From positions 60,543,564 to 60,607,563 of the forward strand of contig CP154955.1 in NCBI GenBank assembly GCA_039621445.1: a stretch of DNA of 64,000 nucleotides, in the 5' to 3' direction. A program made the position numbers and the translations under genes. The first letter of the stretch is position 1. Every line of letters begins with the position of its first letter. Below are positions 49,548 to 61,715 of this stretch, one piece after another. Below the pieces are notes generated by a model. It saw nothing but the letters and a program-made list of their open reading frames with translations, ran no database searches and was not told the origin of the DNA. The stretch comes from Euglena gracilis. Taxonomy: Eukaryota > Euglenida > Euglenophyceae > Euglenales.

Positions 49548-52500
49548 GCTTGTGTTGTTTGGGGGTGTTACGTCCCGGCCCGGGGTGCGGGAGCTCGCCA
49601 CGCACCACTGAAAGGTGGCACCATGGCCTTTGTCGGAGCCCATCTGAGCACCCCTTCAGGAAGGTGTTTCACACAAATGCATGCAAGAGTAACAATACCA
49701 AACTCAAAAAACTCAAGGACATTTTTGGGTTACAATGGGTTCATCAGCTTCTGTCAACCCCAAAGCGTGGTTTTTCAAATGAAGCTCCGAATTTTGCGGG
49801 ACAGTTAACAGGTCCTCGCCAACAGTGATGCCAAAAATTTAATTTTTTGACCATCTGAACTAGCTGAAAACTATTTTCAGAACCTGAAAATCAATTGGGA
49901 AAATCTAGAAAAGTGAAGAAACGATATTGAACAGTGTGCAATTTTGGCAGATGAGATGCCACACCTTTTCTGATAGTTTGCTAATTTTTTAAGATTTTTT
50001 GAATAATATGCCTGAAACAAAATGTGGGTCATTCTGTGTATATCAATGATATTACTACGAGTAAAAAACAGCGATGATGACATCAAATCAATGCATTTAC
50101 CTTTTCACACATGGTGTTCAATAAGGTTGCCCCCCCCCCCAATTGACGGTGAGACCTCTCCACTGGACCCCCTTTTCTCAATAGGGGGGTTCAATTGAGG
50201 GGTATTTCCAATTAGGGGGGTGTTGGCCGAAAACAAAGGGAGGTGCTGGTCAAACATACAAAACACTGATGTATTTGACCATGATGAATTTGACCATGGC
50301 GGTGAAAAGTATTGGTTGTGTTTTTGCAAACTTTGCCAAAGTATTCAAAAAGCCCAATTTTTCGGCCATTTTTTGACCATTTTCACACATTTTTTTAGCC
50401 GTCCGTTAAAAAAAATTCCCGCCAGCTAAAAAATCTTCCCTGGGCCATTTTCTCAACTGGGGATTCAATGGGGGGGGGTGAATGGAGCACAATTGGTTTT
50501 TTTTTTGCATCCCCCTGCCTCGTGAGTCGGTATTTTCGACTATTATTCGCGTCTCTTCGATGCCAGCTTCGCACCAAATCACTGCATCAAAAGTCACTGA
50601 ATGGTTTAAATGACGACTGTTTTGGCGTTCCTGGTCTGCCACTTTGGCTTGTGGCCCAAAGAAAATTATTTTGACTTCGCTTTAAGGTAAGACGATCTGG
50701 CAAAGGTTGCTCCCTGCTTTTCTCCAAAGGTGGCTGGTCAAATGTTTTGTGTTTGGCTGTTCAGCAAGCCTTGGCGTGAGGGAAACTCCGAGGCAGTGAT
50801 ATCTGCCTGGGAGATGCGCAGGCGTGGCTGGGCAGAGGGGAGGGGTTGTGGACGCTGGGAGCTGCTTCAGGTGGGGTGTTGGTTAGGGTGGCGGCCACGC
50901 TCCACCCCTCCATTTATGTTGTTAATCCCAGTAGACCTTCAGGCTCCCGGTGTGTCTCTTCAATATGGAAAGCAAAGACCCTGGCAAGGCTTGATAACTG
51001 CTCATAATCGTTTTCATTGTTTTCTGACTCGTTAGGACTGTCTTCACCATTTTTGGACACTTTTTTGTGATGTGAATCGAGGTCAACCAGCGATGGAAAT
51101 GCGTCCAGAATTATTCTCTGGGCATTGCTGCTTTGAACCCAACCTTTCACAAACAACGTCCAACAACCGCTGCCATCGCCACTGGGAAGGGAATCCCATC
51201 AGCCCCCTCCCCCAAAACAGTAGCAGTGCCACAGCGGATGCGTGTGTGTGCCTTCCCAGCGCCCCAGCCCTGCCTGAGGCCAGCCAACTCCCCATAGCCT
51301 TGCCATCGCCTGACTCTAACCCACTTCCCTTTTCGGTAGAAGTCTTTAATTATCCCCTTTCTCTGTAGACAGTACACCAAGTCTCCCATGGTCGTGGTTT
51401 AATTCACTATTAATTTATTTATGTTTCTTTACATTGACTATTTTTTTTTGTGTGCAGCACCATGGAAAAACTTTTTTTTGAAAAATGCAAAAAAAAAACT
51501 ACACCGGAGCTTTTATAAAAAAAAATGTCTACGGTTTTGTGCCGCAACTTTTCAGCTTGCCTCAAAGGAAAAGGTCTCCGGTGCTGGGTGCTTTGTGCTG
51601 GCATGAGAGAAGGCGGCTAGGAAAAATTTGCGAGGGCAAGGAGAAAACAAAAAGCCTGAGTCGGCCGGGGTCAAGGCCCAAAGCAGACCGCCTAGGGCTG
51701 TTGGGCAAACACTCCAGACAACAAAGAACCAGGAGGACCCCCACAATTTGCGTGATGCTTGTGTGGAGTTGATTGATCATTATTACGTCTTTGGTGGGAA
51801 ATTCAATCAGGGGAGGCACCTCGCCGCTGCTGCGTTTTCGCCCTCTCAGGGGCGGCGTCTTAATTTGTACATCCTAACCTCCTTTCTCAGTCTCTCGGCC
51901 CCAGTCAGCCCCTGTTTTCAAAGAAATGGCAGAAATTGTTTCCGGTCTGAAAACAGCTGGCGTGCTCCATGGTGATAAGAAACCTGGTTTGAGTTATTTG
52001 TTTTCTGGCAATTGATGCAAATGATGATTCAAGGTAGCCTGGGTTGACAGCGAAGAGTAATATTCAATTTCATTTCTTTTTTACTTGTCTTCTGTCCTGC
52101 CCAGGACTGCCCGAAACAGGAATCCCCGAAACTTTATGGGTGGTGGCGGGACCATCACCACCACCACCCACTTCATCCGGGTGGTGGTGGTGGGGTTCCC
52201 CCCCAGACTTTCCCTTATTTCCGGTGGTGCCGATCTGTAGGTCAAAAACTTCCTTGCACAGGGCTGTTCTTGGTCATTTTTCTGAGCGGGGTTCACATTC
52301 AGGGCTGGACAGGAATCCCCACAACCCTCTGGGTGGTTGTTTCCCCCCCCCCCATCCTGCTTGGTGGTGGGGTCCAACCACCCCACCCCGTCCCGTATTC
52401 CCGGGGGCGATTATTAGGTCAAAGTTTTCCTTCGGTGCCTTTGGCAGTGAAGGAATTCTTCCTTGGGTAGTGCCATCGTTGGGTGTCGACCCCCCACCAG

Positions 52501-53580
52501 GACTTTCCGTACAGCCTTGTTCACACGTGTCATTTTTTTGGTTTCAGGAATTTCAAAAATTTCAGGAATCTCAGAAAACGTTTTGCCAATGCCATTTTTA
52601 GTTTTGATATCAGGGCTCCAGTTGCCAAAAGGAAATGTGCATATCGTAGTGTTATTTGGAATGCTGGAGACAACCATGAAGTTCAAATTTTCTTGTAAAT
52701 TTCCTCTGAATTATTGTCTTCTGTAATCATCACGGGCAAGGAACCGCATTTTGAATGCCAAATTAACATATCTTCTTCTTTGAGGATTGTTTTATGGCCC
52801 TGAATATTAAATTTTGAACGAGATCATGTTCAGAATTATGGCGTTATTTATATTTATGCACAACAGACCCCCCCTTTGAGTCTTGATGGGATTGGAATGG
52901 TGAAAGTTCATGATTAGATTGAATATAAAAAGAGTGCCGAGGGCTGAACAGGAATCCCAGAAACAATGTAGGTGGTGGGTGGGCGGGTCGGCCATCCCCC
53001 ACCTTTCCAATCATGGTGCTGAAGGAGTCCAACGCCCAACGCTTCCTGTTTTTTTTTCCCCAAAGGCGGAACCATCACCATCACTGCCTACAACTCTTTG
53101 GCATTGGCCTCCGGGGCCGACTTCGGCTTGGGCTTGGGTCCCTTGGCTCTGTGATCAACCTCTTCATCTATTCTCCGGCGGCACCATGGCTGCCGCGTCA
53201 CCGTTCTTGGGGGCTTACCCCCAGTGGAATGACATCTTTTGGGGTGGTTCTTGAATAATGGGCGGTGGGGTGGACGATGGAACGTCCTCGACCATATGAT
53301 ATTATATTTAATTGATTATCATGTGCACATCATTGTTCATACTAATCCTAATATCATTAAATGTTAATAAAAGTTTCTATTTTTATCATGCATATTTTTG
53401 GAATCAACATCAATAGTATCATATTAATATTAATCTCATCATTAGTATGAACATTGATATTAATAGTTATTATCAATATCAGTAATAAGTATTAGTGAAT
53501 AATAATAAGGATTAGCTAATGTTGGTTTTTTTTAATTTATTACAATGATAATATTGATGTATTTTGTTTTCGCCTCACTC
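49548..53580. other. Gene-poor interval with element copies
   Basis: Apart from an inverted C/G-tract element with AATTGA motifs (50130-50225) and the hAT-like copy at 52300, I see no secure gene. Two minus-strand frames (50914-51156, SLVDLDSHHKKVSKNGEDSP; and 50406-50642, TFDAVIWCEAGIEETRIIVE) look protein-like but lack joined exons. From about 53290 to 53560 the DNA is A/T-rich with ATTAATAT repeats. Confidence 0.4.
52300..52519. mobile_element. CAGGGCTG-ended hAT-like element
   Basis: Left CAGGGCTGGACAGGAATCCC, right inverted CAAGGCTGTACGGAAAGTCC. Flanks TTCACATT and TTCACACG share the first six bases. The interior has CCCTCTGGGTGGTTG, a C run, GGGGCGATTATTAGGTC, TTTTCCTTCGGTGCCTTTGG. A second, partial copy begins at 52102 (CAGGACTGCCCGAAACAGGA) and a third fragment at about 52937. 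Confidence 0.75.
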
Positions 53581-54317
53581 TCATCTCTTTACGAATCTGG
53601 TTGACTGCCAGAAAGCCAGGAAAAATGTCATTGGGGAGGGGTCATTGGCAGAGGGTTGAAGGCTGCACGGGAAAATGCACAAAGTCGAACAGTAGGGAAA
53701 GTGTAGATCAGTGGGTGAGTAACGCCTCTGCAGCTTCTGCAATTCCTTGAGGCACTTCTCCTCCCTCTTCCTTCGCTTCTTGCCTTCCAAAACAAACAAG
53801 TCTGCATAATTGCAAGTCTGGAAAAACATAATAAAATATTAACGTATTTATGAACATGATATCATAGTAGATTACAAAAAACAAAAGTAATATTAAAATG
53901 ATATTAAAATATTACAATATTTTTTCTAACTTCATTTTATGCAAGTCATCCACCACAGGACCCTTTGAATTTCTGTGTTCCCACTTTGGGGAGGGCCAAC
54001 CCTTTCTCCTGACTAAAATGAAAAATTTTCCTCCAACCACTGAAATGATTCTCTAAGTTCTGGCCAAATCCACCACCCTGTGAAGTGCCAAAAGTCTGAA
54101 GGACAGAATGATTCTCCACCTTAGCTCTAAAATTTGCATACCAGAAACCCTTTGTGGACTCTGCAATCTCTTCAAAATGGGTAGGGGGTCCCAAAAGGCA
54201 GCATGCCCCTGAACAGGACGATTCTACTCCCTTCTGACTTTTGTGATGGAAGGATAAAAACAAATGAATTCCAACCCAAAAAATACTAGAAGGAGGCACA
54301 CACACAGTGACCATCAA
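53581..54317 (-). pseudogene. Decayed paralogue of the gene at 56883-57337, stop codon lost
   Basis: The last exon (from 53817 downwards, after a TTCCAG acceptor) reads TCNYADLFVLEGKKRRKREE, KCLKELQKLQRR. Where the paralogue has TAA this copy has TAC, and the frame runs 37 codons on to 53581. The upstream exon is reduced to about 40 bp of matching sequence (CAGAAATTCAAAGG and CCTGTGGTGGATGACTTG near 53945-53978) in shifted frame. The 3' flank (53600-53720) also matches 56740-56880. Confidence 0.6.
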
Positions 54318-55530
54318 CCTGTGAGAGTTTGCGCAGGTCCAATGCAGAGGCCAACTCCTGTCTGGACATTTGCAAGGGCTCCAAACCTTTTTGCTTACCT
54401 TGATATTATATTTATATTAATATAATATCAATATTAACATTGATATTAACATTAATATTGATTTGTATTATAAAAATTCATATGATATTTAATAATTTAA
54501 TCATAGATTATTAATATGAATGTTACTATGCAGAAATACATGCGATGGAAGGCAGAATTTTTGGGGTGGAGGGGGGCTCAGCTCCCTCATGGACCGCTTG
54601 TTGTGATTACTCATGAAATCCATGTATCGACTCCCCACCTATCGTTGACACATCAGACGGCGTTGATACGACATTAGTTATTGCAAAGAAGCTGCAGATT
54701 AATTTGGAGAAACTGTTTTCTGTGCAGAGATGAAGCAATGCCATCGAAAGATAAAATTATAAACGGTGGCGGAAGATATCATAAATTTTATAAATTTCAG
54801 ACACAAATTCTTAAACGTCAAATATTGCACTGAAAAAAATAAACAAAATACATACATACACACATGCATACTTCAAAATGCACACACGGCCTTTACTAAC
54901 AGATTTTTATTGATGATGAATGTTGTTGCGAAGTCAGGAGAATATTGTTGCGAAGTTTGCGATGATAGCAAAGACGAAGCGAGGGATGCGATTTAGTACA
55001 TTGCTCTCCTATTCACTGAATGAATAATTGGAACTGCTGTCGAAGGTCGAAGAAGATCGTCAAGAATTTGGTGGACCGGTCTTCAATTTCCCTGTCACCA
55101 GTTGATGGCGCCCAGGAATATGTGAGTGAACCACCGTTGTACATTCATCTTTCATTGTTCTGTCTTTACCTTCCTCCCTCTTTCTACGAGATGGTGTGGT
55201 GACGTTCATTTAGAGTCCTACCCAATATCTGACCTTTTCTCAACATTTGCTCCAAAGGGAACTTGTTGGACAAGGCACCAACCACACCTCTTTGTGTGTG
55301 AACCATCATGAATCACATATATCGCTTAATCTCTGAAACAACAAAATTTGGGAGAACCAAACGAACTCACTGAAAAACGCCCGTCGACTGTATGCAAAAC
55401 AGTTCTGTAGTCCGTCATTAATGGTGCAAAACAGCACAGGGCTGCGCACCACCTTGAGCTTGGGTGTTGGCCAAGGCGAGTTGAGTTTTGATATTTTTTT
55501 TTTAACTGCAGACTCTCGCTGAGAGCCCTA
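54318..55530. other. A/T-rich interval
   Basis: Dominated by ATATTAAT-type sequence (54400-54530). A minus-strand segment GLEPLQMSRQELASALDLRK (about 54320-54395) sits between GTAAGC- and GTTGATG-type donors and may be exon debris. Nothing else supportable. Confidence 0.35.
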
Positions 55531-55661
55531 ACCCCCCCCCCCCCAATAGTAGCGCGGGGCCATTACAAGCGCAGGGTCCAAATAGAAGCCTACCCCCCCC
55601 CCCGCCAGAGGTGGCAGTCCACTATAAGCGCATCCGCGCTACTATTAGGGAGGGGGATTTA
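55529..55661. mobile_element. TAACCCCCCC...AATAGTAGCGC element
   Basis: Begins TAACC plus C run, AATAGTAGCGCGGGG and ends GCGCTACTATTAGGGAGGGG, an inverted pair. The middle has CAGGGTCCAAATAGAAGCC and CCGCCAGAGGTGGCAGTCC. Same layout as the copies at 27072 and 32305, but with its own core. Confidence 0.65.
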
Positions 55662-55733
55662 CCATACTCCAGCTTTGCATGGGGAGTATGTGAGAAAGGA
55701 AAAATATCCAAGTCGAAAGCCACTACACTTTTC

Positions 55734-55945
55734 TCAGGGTGCATTTTCCTCAGAAGACAGACTCTGAAACGGTCCATTCAATAGCCCTCCTACTGATACG
55801 TCTGGGAGGGGATATTTTCCTCGAAGAAAATACCATTCAAAAAAGTTCACCCCAATCCCTTGAGTTGATTGCCTGCCAGAAAGCCAGAAAAAAACCACAG
55901 GTCGAATGAGAGGGGTCATTGGCAGAGAGTTGAGATGGCGCCAGA
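55734..55945 (-). repeat. Third copy of shared 3' flank of the minus-strand gene family
   Basis: Matches 56610-56830 (GGGTGCATTTTCCTCAG, CACAGGTCGAATGAGAGG, GTCATTGGCAGAGAGTTGAG, GCGCCAGAGTGAAGGCT) and 53600-53680. It lies just downstream (minus sense) of the stop at 56043, as if it were the 3' untranslated part of the middle gene. Confidence 0.6.
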
Positions 55946-56042
55946 GTGAAGGCTACACAGGCAGGAGGTATTCAGAGTCAGAAAGTGAGCCGCCACAGCC
56001 CATTCTCAGTCACCTCTCACAGAGAAGAAGGCGTCACGCCCT

Positions 56043-56184
56043 TCAAGTTTGGCTTAAGTCCATACCGTAGCAATTCTCCACAGTCTTCTTCCTCTTGGCC
56101 TCCTTCTCCGGACCCATTAGATCCACTGACGCTGTCTCAGAGCTCATTTCATGTTCTTCTTCTTTCGTGAGATCCACCCAGGCA
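56043..56184 (-). CDS. Lys/Glu-rich terminal exon, unknown protein
   Basis: Minus strand, after the acceptor ttctgtctcag, the long frame reads AWVDLTKEEEHEMSSETASV, DLMGPEKEAKRKKTVENCYG, MDLSQT, stop at 56043-56045. It requires phase 2 from the previous exon. The other frame gives only CLGGSHERRRT. No family recognised. It sits between two paralogous genes that share its 3' flank. Confidence 0.5.
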
Positions 56185-56253
56185 CTGAGACAGAAATACA
56201 TGAGCATTTATTAAGTGCACACCAAGGGGTGAGTGCCATTGGAATTGTTCGAC

Positions 56254-56391
56254 CTGGATTCCCTTGCAGCGCTTGTTGACCGATTCACTCTCATCGATGA
56301 CGATTGGGTCATTTGGGCCCTTACCCTTGCCCTCCTTCTCCCACTCATGGACCGATTCCAGGATTTCCACGGCCTGCTCGAAGGACCCAGA
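56254..56391 (-). CDS. Possible upstream exon of the unknown minus-strand gene
   Basis: After an acceptor AAACACCAG the frame reads SGSFEQAVEILESVHEWEKE, GKGKGPNDPIVIDESESVNK, RCKGIQ, ending at a GTCGAA donor in phase 0. This is protein-like but joins the next exon only in the short frame. The overlapping frame (SLGPSSRPWKSWNRSMSGRR...) has the right phase but looks less like protein. One frameshift or a missed boundary is likely. Confidence 0.35.
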
Positions 56392-56882
56392 CTGGTGTTT
56401 ACCAACATGGGCTCCTTGGGGTCACGAGGCCGCACCTTCTCGTGGGGCCAATTACGGCCGGGTCTGACCTAGTCATCATTTCCCTTTATCGCGGAAATTG
56501 GGTCCTTGAACCTTGATGATTGAGCCATTGTTTAGCAGGGAGTGTTTCTGTGGAAGAACCAGCAAAGGGAAATTAAAATAAATTTCATTTTTTATTTTTT
56601 CATTTGTTTTATTAAGAAGTCATGAAAAAGTCCCAGTCGAAAACCACTGCATTTTTCTCTGGGTGCATTTTCCTCAGGGAACAGACTTAAAAAAAATACA
56701 TACAATGGCATACCGCCCACTGATACTACCCCGAATTGCCTGAGCCGTTTCCTGCAAAAGCCAGTAAAACGCAGGTCGAATGAGAGGGTCATTGACAGAG
56801 GGTTGAGGTTGCGCCAGAGTGAAGGCTGCACGGGAAAATGCGCTAAGTCGAGCTGTAGGGAAATTGGATATCAGTGGGATGA

Positions 56883-57337
56883 TTAACGCCTCAGCAGCTT
56901 ATGCAATTTCTTGAGGTATTTCTTCTCCCTCTTCCTGCGCTTCTTGCCTTCCGAAACAAACAAGTCTGCATAATTGCAAGTCTGAAAAATGGATAATATA
57001 ATGCGTTTATGCATATGATATTGCAGTAGATTAAATAGTGTAAAAAAAGTATTATTAAATAATATTGAAATATTATAAGATATATTATTTTTTAAGTTCA
57101 TATTTGCAACTGGAAGGAGGATAGGGGACCCACTGTGGAGATTTGCAGCCTCAGGATATTCAGCAAAGTCAATGAGTGAGCTCATGCCAAAGTGCTCCTT
57201 GAGATTCTTGTCCGAATGAATATCAATGGGATGAATCCAAGTCTCAAGTGATTTATACAAGTCATCCACCACAGGAATCATATCCCTTTGAATTTCTGCC
57301 AGAGCACCACAAAGGCCGAGTGCATTACCAGAAGCCA
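56883..57337 (-). CDS. Unknown spliced gene, two 3' exons
   Basis: Exon 57337-57111 follows the acceptor aaaattacag and reads ASGNALGLCGALAEIQRDMI, PVVDDLYKSLETWIHPIDIH, SDKNLKEHFGMSSLIDFAEY, PEAANLHSGSPILLP. A 129-bp GT-AG intron (57110-56982) follows. Exon 56981-56883 reads TCNYADLFVSEGKKRRKREK, KYLKKLHKLLRR, stop TAA. Phases agree. The basic end GKKRRKREKKYLKK could be a nuclear signal. Third codon positions are not G/C-biased, unlike the genes left of 50 kb. No family recognised; the 5' end was not found. Confidence 0.7.
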
Positions 57338-57399
57338 CTGTAATTTTATTTTTTTCTGAGAACTAGATTTTTTTTGGGGCAGGACTCTGGCATAGTTTT

Positions 57400-59000
57400 A
57401 TTCTTCAATATGCCCGTTTACCCATGCGCGCAAACATATAGCCCAATTAATATCTGCCTTACACAATCCACGCGACAACTTGGAAAATAAGAGAAAATAG
57501 GTTTAGCAAACCGGAAATCTGAGCCAGTTGATGCACCACAGCACAACGCCGTCTGCGGGAGATGTGTCCAGAAAAAGATGGTGGTCCCGAGGGAAAAAAG
57601 GTTTGACAACCCCTCACATCGAACGGCAGGGCCTGCGTGCGTCGTACCATGAATTATCAGTGACTTGCTCCGTGGCAACAGGGGGCCGTCGTGGAAGGTG
57701 ATGTGCTCTACCTCTGGGCCTAGGTTGCCCGAGTAGGGAGCGACGGGGGGGGGGTTGTTTTGAAAATTTTCGAAAACCAACCCACTCACCTCTCGAGAGG
57801 GGATTGAGAGGGTATCGGTCTCCGCCTGCTTGGGTGGTCAAAGTTCCCTCCTACCCAAAAAGCCAAAACCCAACCCATAGCTGGGGCTAGGGAAGATGTT
57901 TGTCGCCACCAACTTGTTGATGCCATCTACTGACTCGGCCTGTGTTTCGTCCAATTTGTATCGAATTGCAGCATTTCCTTAAAACCGCAAAGAAACCGAC
58001 CATCCATGAAAAGTGCTCATGAATTCACAAAGAGAATCCTCCCCAAAATAATGTGCCCATCTTTGTCTCAAGGGGCATTGTCCACTGATCACATCAACGT
58101 CAATTGGCCACAAATGTTTCATCTTGAATTAGCCACCTCAATAAACGAAAACTCCAGCAATGACAAAAAAACCATCCGCAAGCTCGCTTTCAAGAATTAT
58201 TCGAATCTCCCAGCCAGGGGGGGTCCAAGTGGAATCTGCTGCCTACAGACGCCACCCACGCCTAAATCGTTATGAAACATATGTCAGACTATGCATTCCC
58301 AAGAAAACATTTTTAAAAATTAACCCTGATTAGGGCTCATCGGACCACCCTTGTTGACGTCTGCAACCCCAGAGATGATGAGCGCCACGTGATGTTATCG
58401 GGTGCAGTGCGAAAAGAAGGAATGGGGTAAGTTACTAAAGGCAGGTGGAACGGGATGTGGAACCCCCCTCCGACCCCGCCGCCTTTGGCGCCGGGGGCCC
58501 GGAAAAAGCCATTTTCAATGCAAATTTTCTGAGTTTTCTGGGTCCCCCCCCCCGACCCCCACCCCCCCCCCCCGGGTATATGTGCTTCGATGAGTTCTTT
58601 CAACGTCTTCAGTGAGTTTTTTTCTTCCAATTGAAATACCACGTGTCCCGTCGGACCAGTCGTGTGCTCGTTGGCGCGTCTGCCTCTCCAGCCAGTGGGA
58701 AGTGCCTATTCCACAGGTTTATGATTGGAATTGTTCTCACAGCCCAGTTCAGATGTGTTTTCCAATTGTGACTCGGCATCTTCTCGGGTGCCTCCAGCCA
58801 TGCCGCCGGCGCCCCCATGAAGTCCACTGGTGCCCCCTCCATCCCTCATCCCGAACTGCGTCCAGCCAAGCAGGCTCAAAGAATTTCATCGGTGTCGGTG
58901 TTGCCATCATCCCCCGTCCACCCAGAGCTGAACGTCTGACACATTGGAAATGGGGTGTTGATCTGGCGCCTGAAACCCAGCCTAACCCCCATCCCGCCCA
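57400..59000. other. Interval without supported genes
   Basis: Minus frame 57418-57789 and plus frame 58006-58275 are open but have no joined exons or family match. At 58450-58575 is a C/G-tract segment with the hairpin CCGCCTTTGGCGCCGGG and a T-rich core, the layout of the small mobile elements further left, but its ends were not found. Confidence 0.4.
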
Positions 59001-61715
59001 GGGTTCGATATAAGGAGGATAACAGGGTTAAGACCCCCACCCCCACCTCCTGGGCCGGAGGGTGAGTCTAGACCACCACCCCGCCACCTGCCTTTTTTTA
59101 GAAGCCCGATTCCGCCCCTCGCTCCCTGGCAGCTGGCGGTGCACCAACCCCGCATCAACTTCAGGTGTACGTCCGATGATGGTTGCATCTGGTGGATGGA
59201 TGTCCAGGCCAGCGGCGCCCCCCCGCTCGTTCAGTCCATCGGGCTCTTCGTTGCAAGAGCTGGCTCTTGTCGTTGGTCCGGCTGGGGGCTGATTCAGATT
59301 GTGCTGTCCAAAGAAGGCGATGTGCATCTTCTCTCCCCACACCGAGAGGCATATCGGCCCGACTGGCAAATTCAAGAACTCCACAAAGAGGGGATGACCC
59401 AATTGCAAAACCAACGCAAGTTGGGTCCATTTGCTAGAATATGTTTGATGCCCACATGAGCACTGAGGCCAAACACATGTCCGTCAGTAGGTTATGCCCC
59501 CTGGTACGTGATGACCCCACTGTCAGCTTCGTTGTTGCTGTTCATGTCTTCCAACATGTCCACCCCCTGGGGTTCAGGGGCCACGTTCCGTTGCCATGTT
59601 GCCTTTACAGGTGGCCATCACTGCGTCACCAACCAGGTACAGGACTCGTCACCATTGCATCGCATAATTGGCCATTCTGGCATCATGCAGTGGGAGAAGG
59701 GGAATGGCTGCCAGATTGGAGGCGACCTTCGGGTAGGGGGGGAAAGGGGGGATCAACACATGGAGAAGTTGGAGGCATGCTGTTTTTAAGGTTTTGCGAC
59801 CCCGGGGGTCCGCAAAAACTTAAAGCCTTCCAAGGGGGTTGATGCTGACCCCAACTGTCCAGCCCTTTTTGTTGGAATCTTCGGTGCACAGCAGGCTAGA
59901 TATCAGGCCCACAAAATTCAACCTAGCCAAAATCTCTACCCGCCGTGAGTTTTGTGTTTTTGCTTGTCTCAATCATCGACAAAGCCAAACTGGTTGGGTT
60001 TTTTTCTTCAAAATGTGGCTTATGTGATGTGTGTGTGTGTGTGTGTGTGTATTTCCTCTTCAAACAAAAAAGGACATAGTATTTTATCCATCAGATGTAA
60101 TGAACGTTGAATCAACCGTTATTCCTACACCATCAAACATAACCTCAAATATTATGTGTGATGCATTCACATTAATTCAAATATTTGTTTTCTACTCATC
60201 ATGTATGGCTTGATGAATGCTAATAAAGATTCTGGACATGATAAACTGTGGACATAAAAGTGTCATTCAAAAGAAGTAGCTGTGAATATTGCCACCTCAA
60301 TAAATGCTGTTATTTCAGCCACGCGAATAATCTGCCCGCCGTGTTTTGGCGTTTTTTGAAGACATCGTTCTGTCCTTGGACACTCCATGGCTTTTTGGTT
60401 GCCGGCCATTAAAATACATAGGAGGGAAGTTTGAAGTTGTGAGAAATAGGAAAGCACAAAAACAGTTGACTTTGTAACCCCAACAGAAGACCCCACCCAC
60501 AATGAACAGTTTTTTAAAAATAATTTTGGCAAACAAAAGTGATTGAGTGTGTGTTTTGTGCCAGTTTGGAGCGGAAATTATCTTTTTTTCCAGCAAACAC
60601 GAAGCACAGAGAAGATTAGACCCTTGTTGACATCGTTCCTCCGGGTAAAATGTTGCTCCTGTTCAACAACTGAAGCAATTTGGAGTCATTATCCGCTCTT
60701 TTTTTTCCTTCAGGATCTCTAGAGTTTTTAAAAATTGTGAGATGGCCAACAAGGACATTGGTTATTTAACCTCATATATTTCCTTGGTATGCCTGGTCTT
60801 GGAGTCGACGGAGTACGGGGGGCAAATCCTGATCCCTAACGCGCTTCCGAGGTCTCCGAGGCATCGTCATGGGATCACCTGTGCACAGATCCAGAGGCTC
60901 ATGATTTGGTCCCAGCTGCCAGTGGGAATAGGGACCTGCCATTTGGCATATTGCAAGGGAAAGGCGAAGGGGGTAGGGGGATTATGTTGTTGTGAGGGAT
61001 TGTTTGGGCTATTGTTCCCTTTCCTCAACGGTGTCGACCTCCCCACCAGACCCCCTGTCCACCATTGGGTCTCCCCATCGACCTGAGTGAGGAGTTCCAG
61101 GGCACTGGTGCAGCGGTTTTACCCCTGTCGACGGCTTCCTTGCATGAAGTACAGAAGTTGCTTTTTGCCACTCCAATTTACTCTCTCCCACAGCCTGGGT
61201 TTGGTTGAGAAGACACACCGATGCTGAAAAAATCTGCCTTTTCCTTCTCCCTTTTCCCAAAACTTCGCTCAAATGCCCATGCAGGTTCACATCTTTCTCA
61301 AACCAAGAAGTTTCTTCTAACCTGCCTCTCAACCTCGATTGTCAAAGTTTGCTTGTGAGAGTTTGCAATATTGTCCACCGCATTCCCCCCTGATGGCACT
61401 GTGAAAAAAATGGCTGACCAACCTCTGAATGGCCCCCTGACTTTTCTGTTTTTGCTGTTATTGGCTGCAAATTTCAGCATTTTTTTTCCATCCCACATCT
61501 TAAAGAATTAACGTCAAAGTTCGGCTTGTGCTCGAGAGTTTTTATCACCGAATTCTTGCTCAAAAATTTCCAGCCAATTTTCCACAATATTTTCCCAGTG
61601 GGTTAAACTTCGGTTCAGCTCTGCCAATTGACAATCCACACCATGGGCCCAATTATCCCATGCATCAATCTGGAATGGCAGCCCCCCCCCCCCCCACCTG
61701 AATCTCTCTTCTTTC
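59000..61715. other. Interval without supported genes
   Basis: Open frames exist on both strands at 59028-59459 (minus EFLNLPVGPICLSVWGEKMH; plus IQIVLSKEGDVHLLSPHREA), and neither can be preferred.  A CAGGGTTCGATATAAGG motif at about 58998 repeats the one at 6239 and may mark an element end. A short GT run lies at 60029-60049. Confidence 0.35.

Noticed and set aside
48709-49608. 299-codon minus-strand open frame
   Set aside because: It is the antisense of the GC-rich tail exons and intervening intron; the plus-strand exons have splice sites, matching phases and a stop.
50406-51389. Minus-strand open frames with protein-like composition
   Set aside because: No joined exons, no family match and no consistent codon bias; mentioned only as unclear.
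59028-59459. Protein-like open frames on both strands
   Set aside because: Both strands look equally plausible, no splice partners or family match, so neither is called.
60742-61086. 114-codon plus-strand open frame starting MANKDIGYLT
   Set aside because: No upstream promoter or splice evidence and no recognisable domain.
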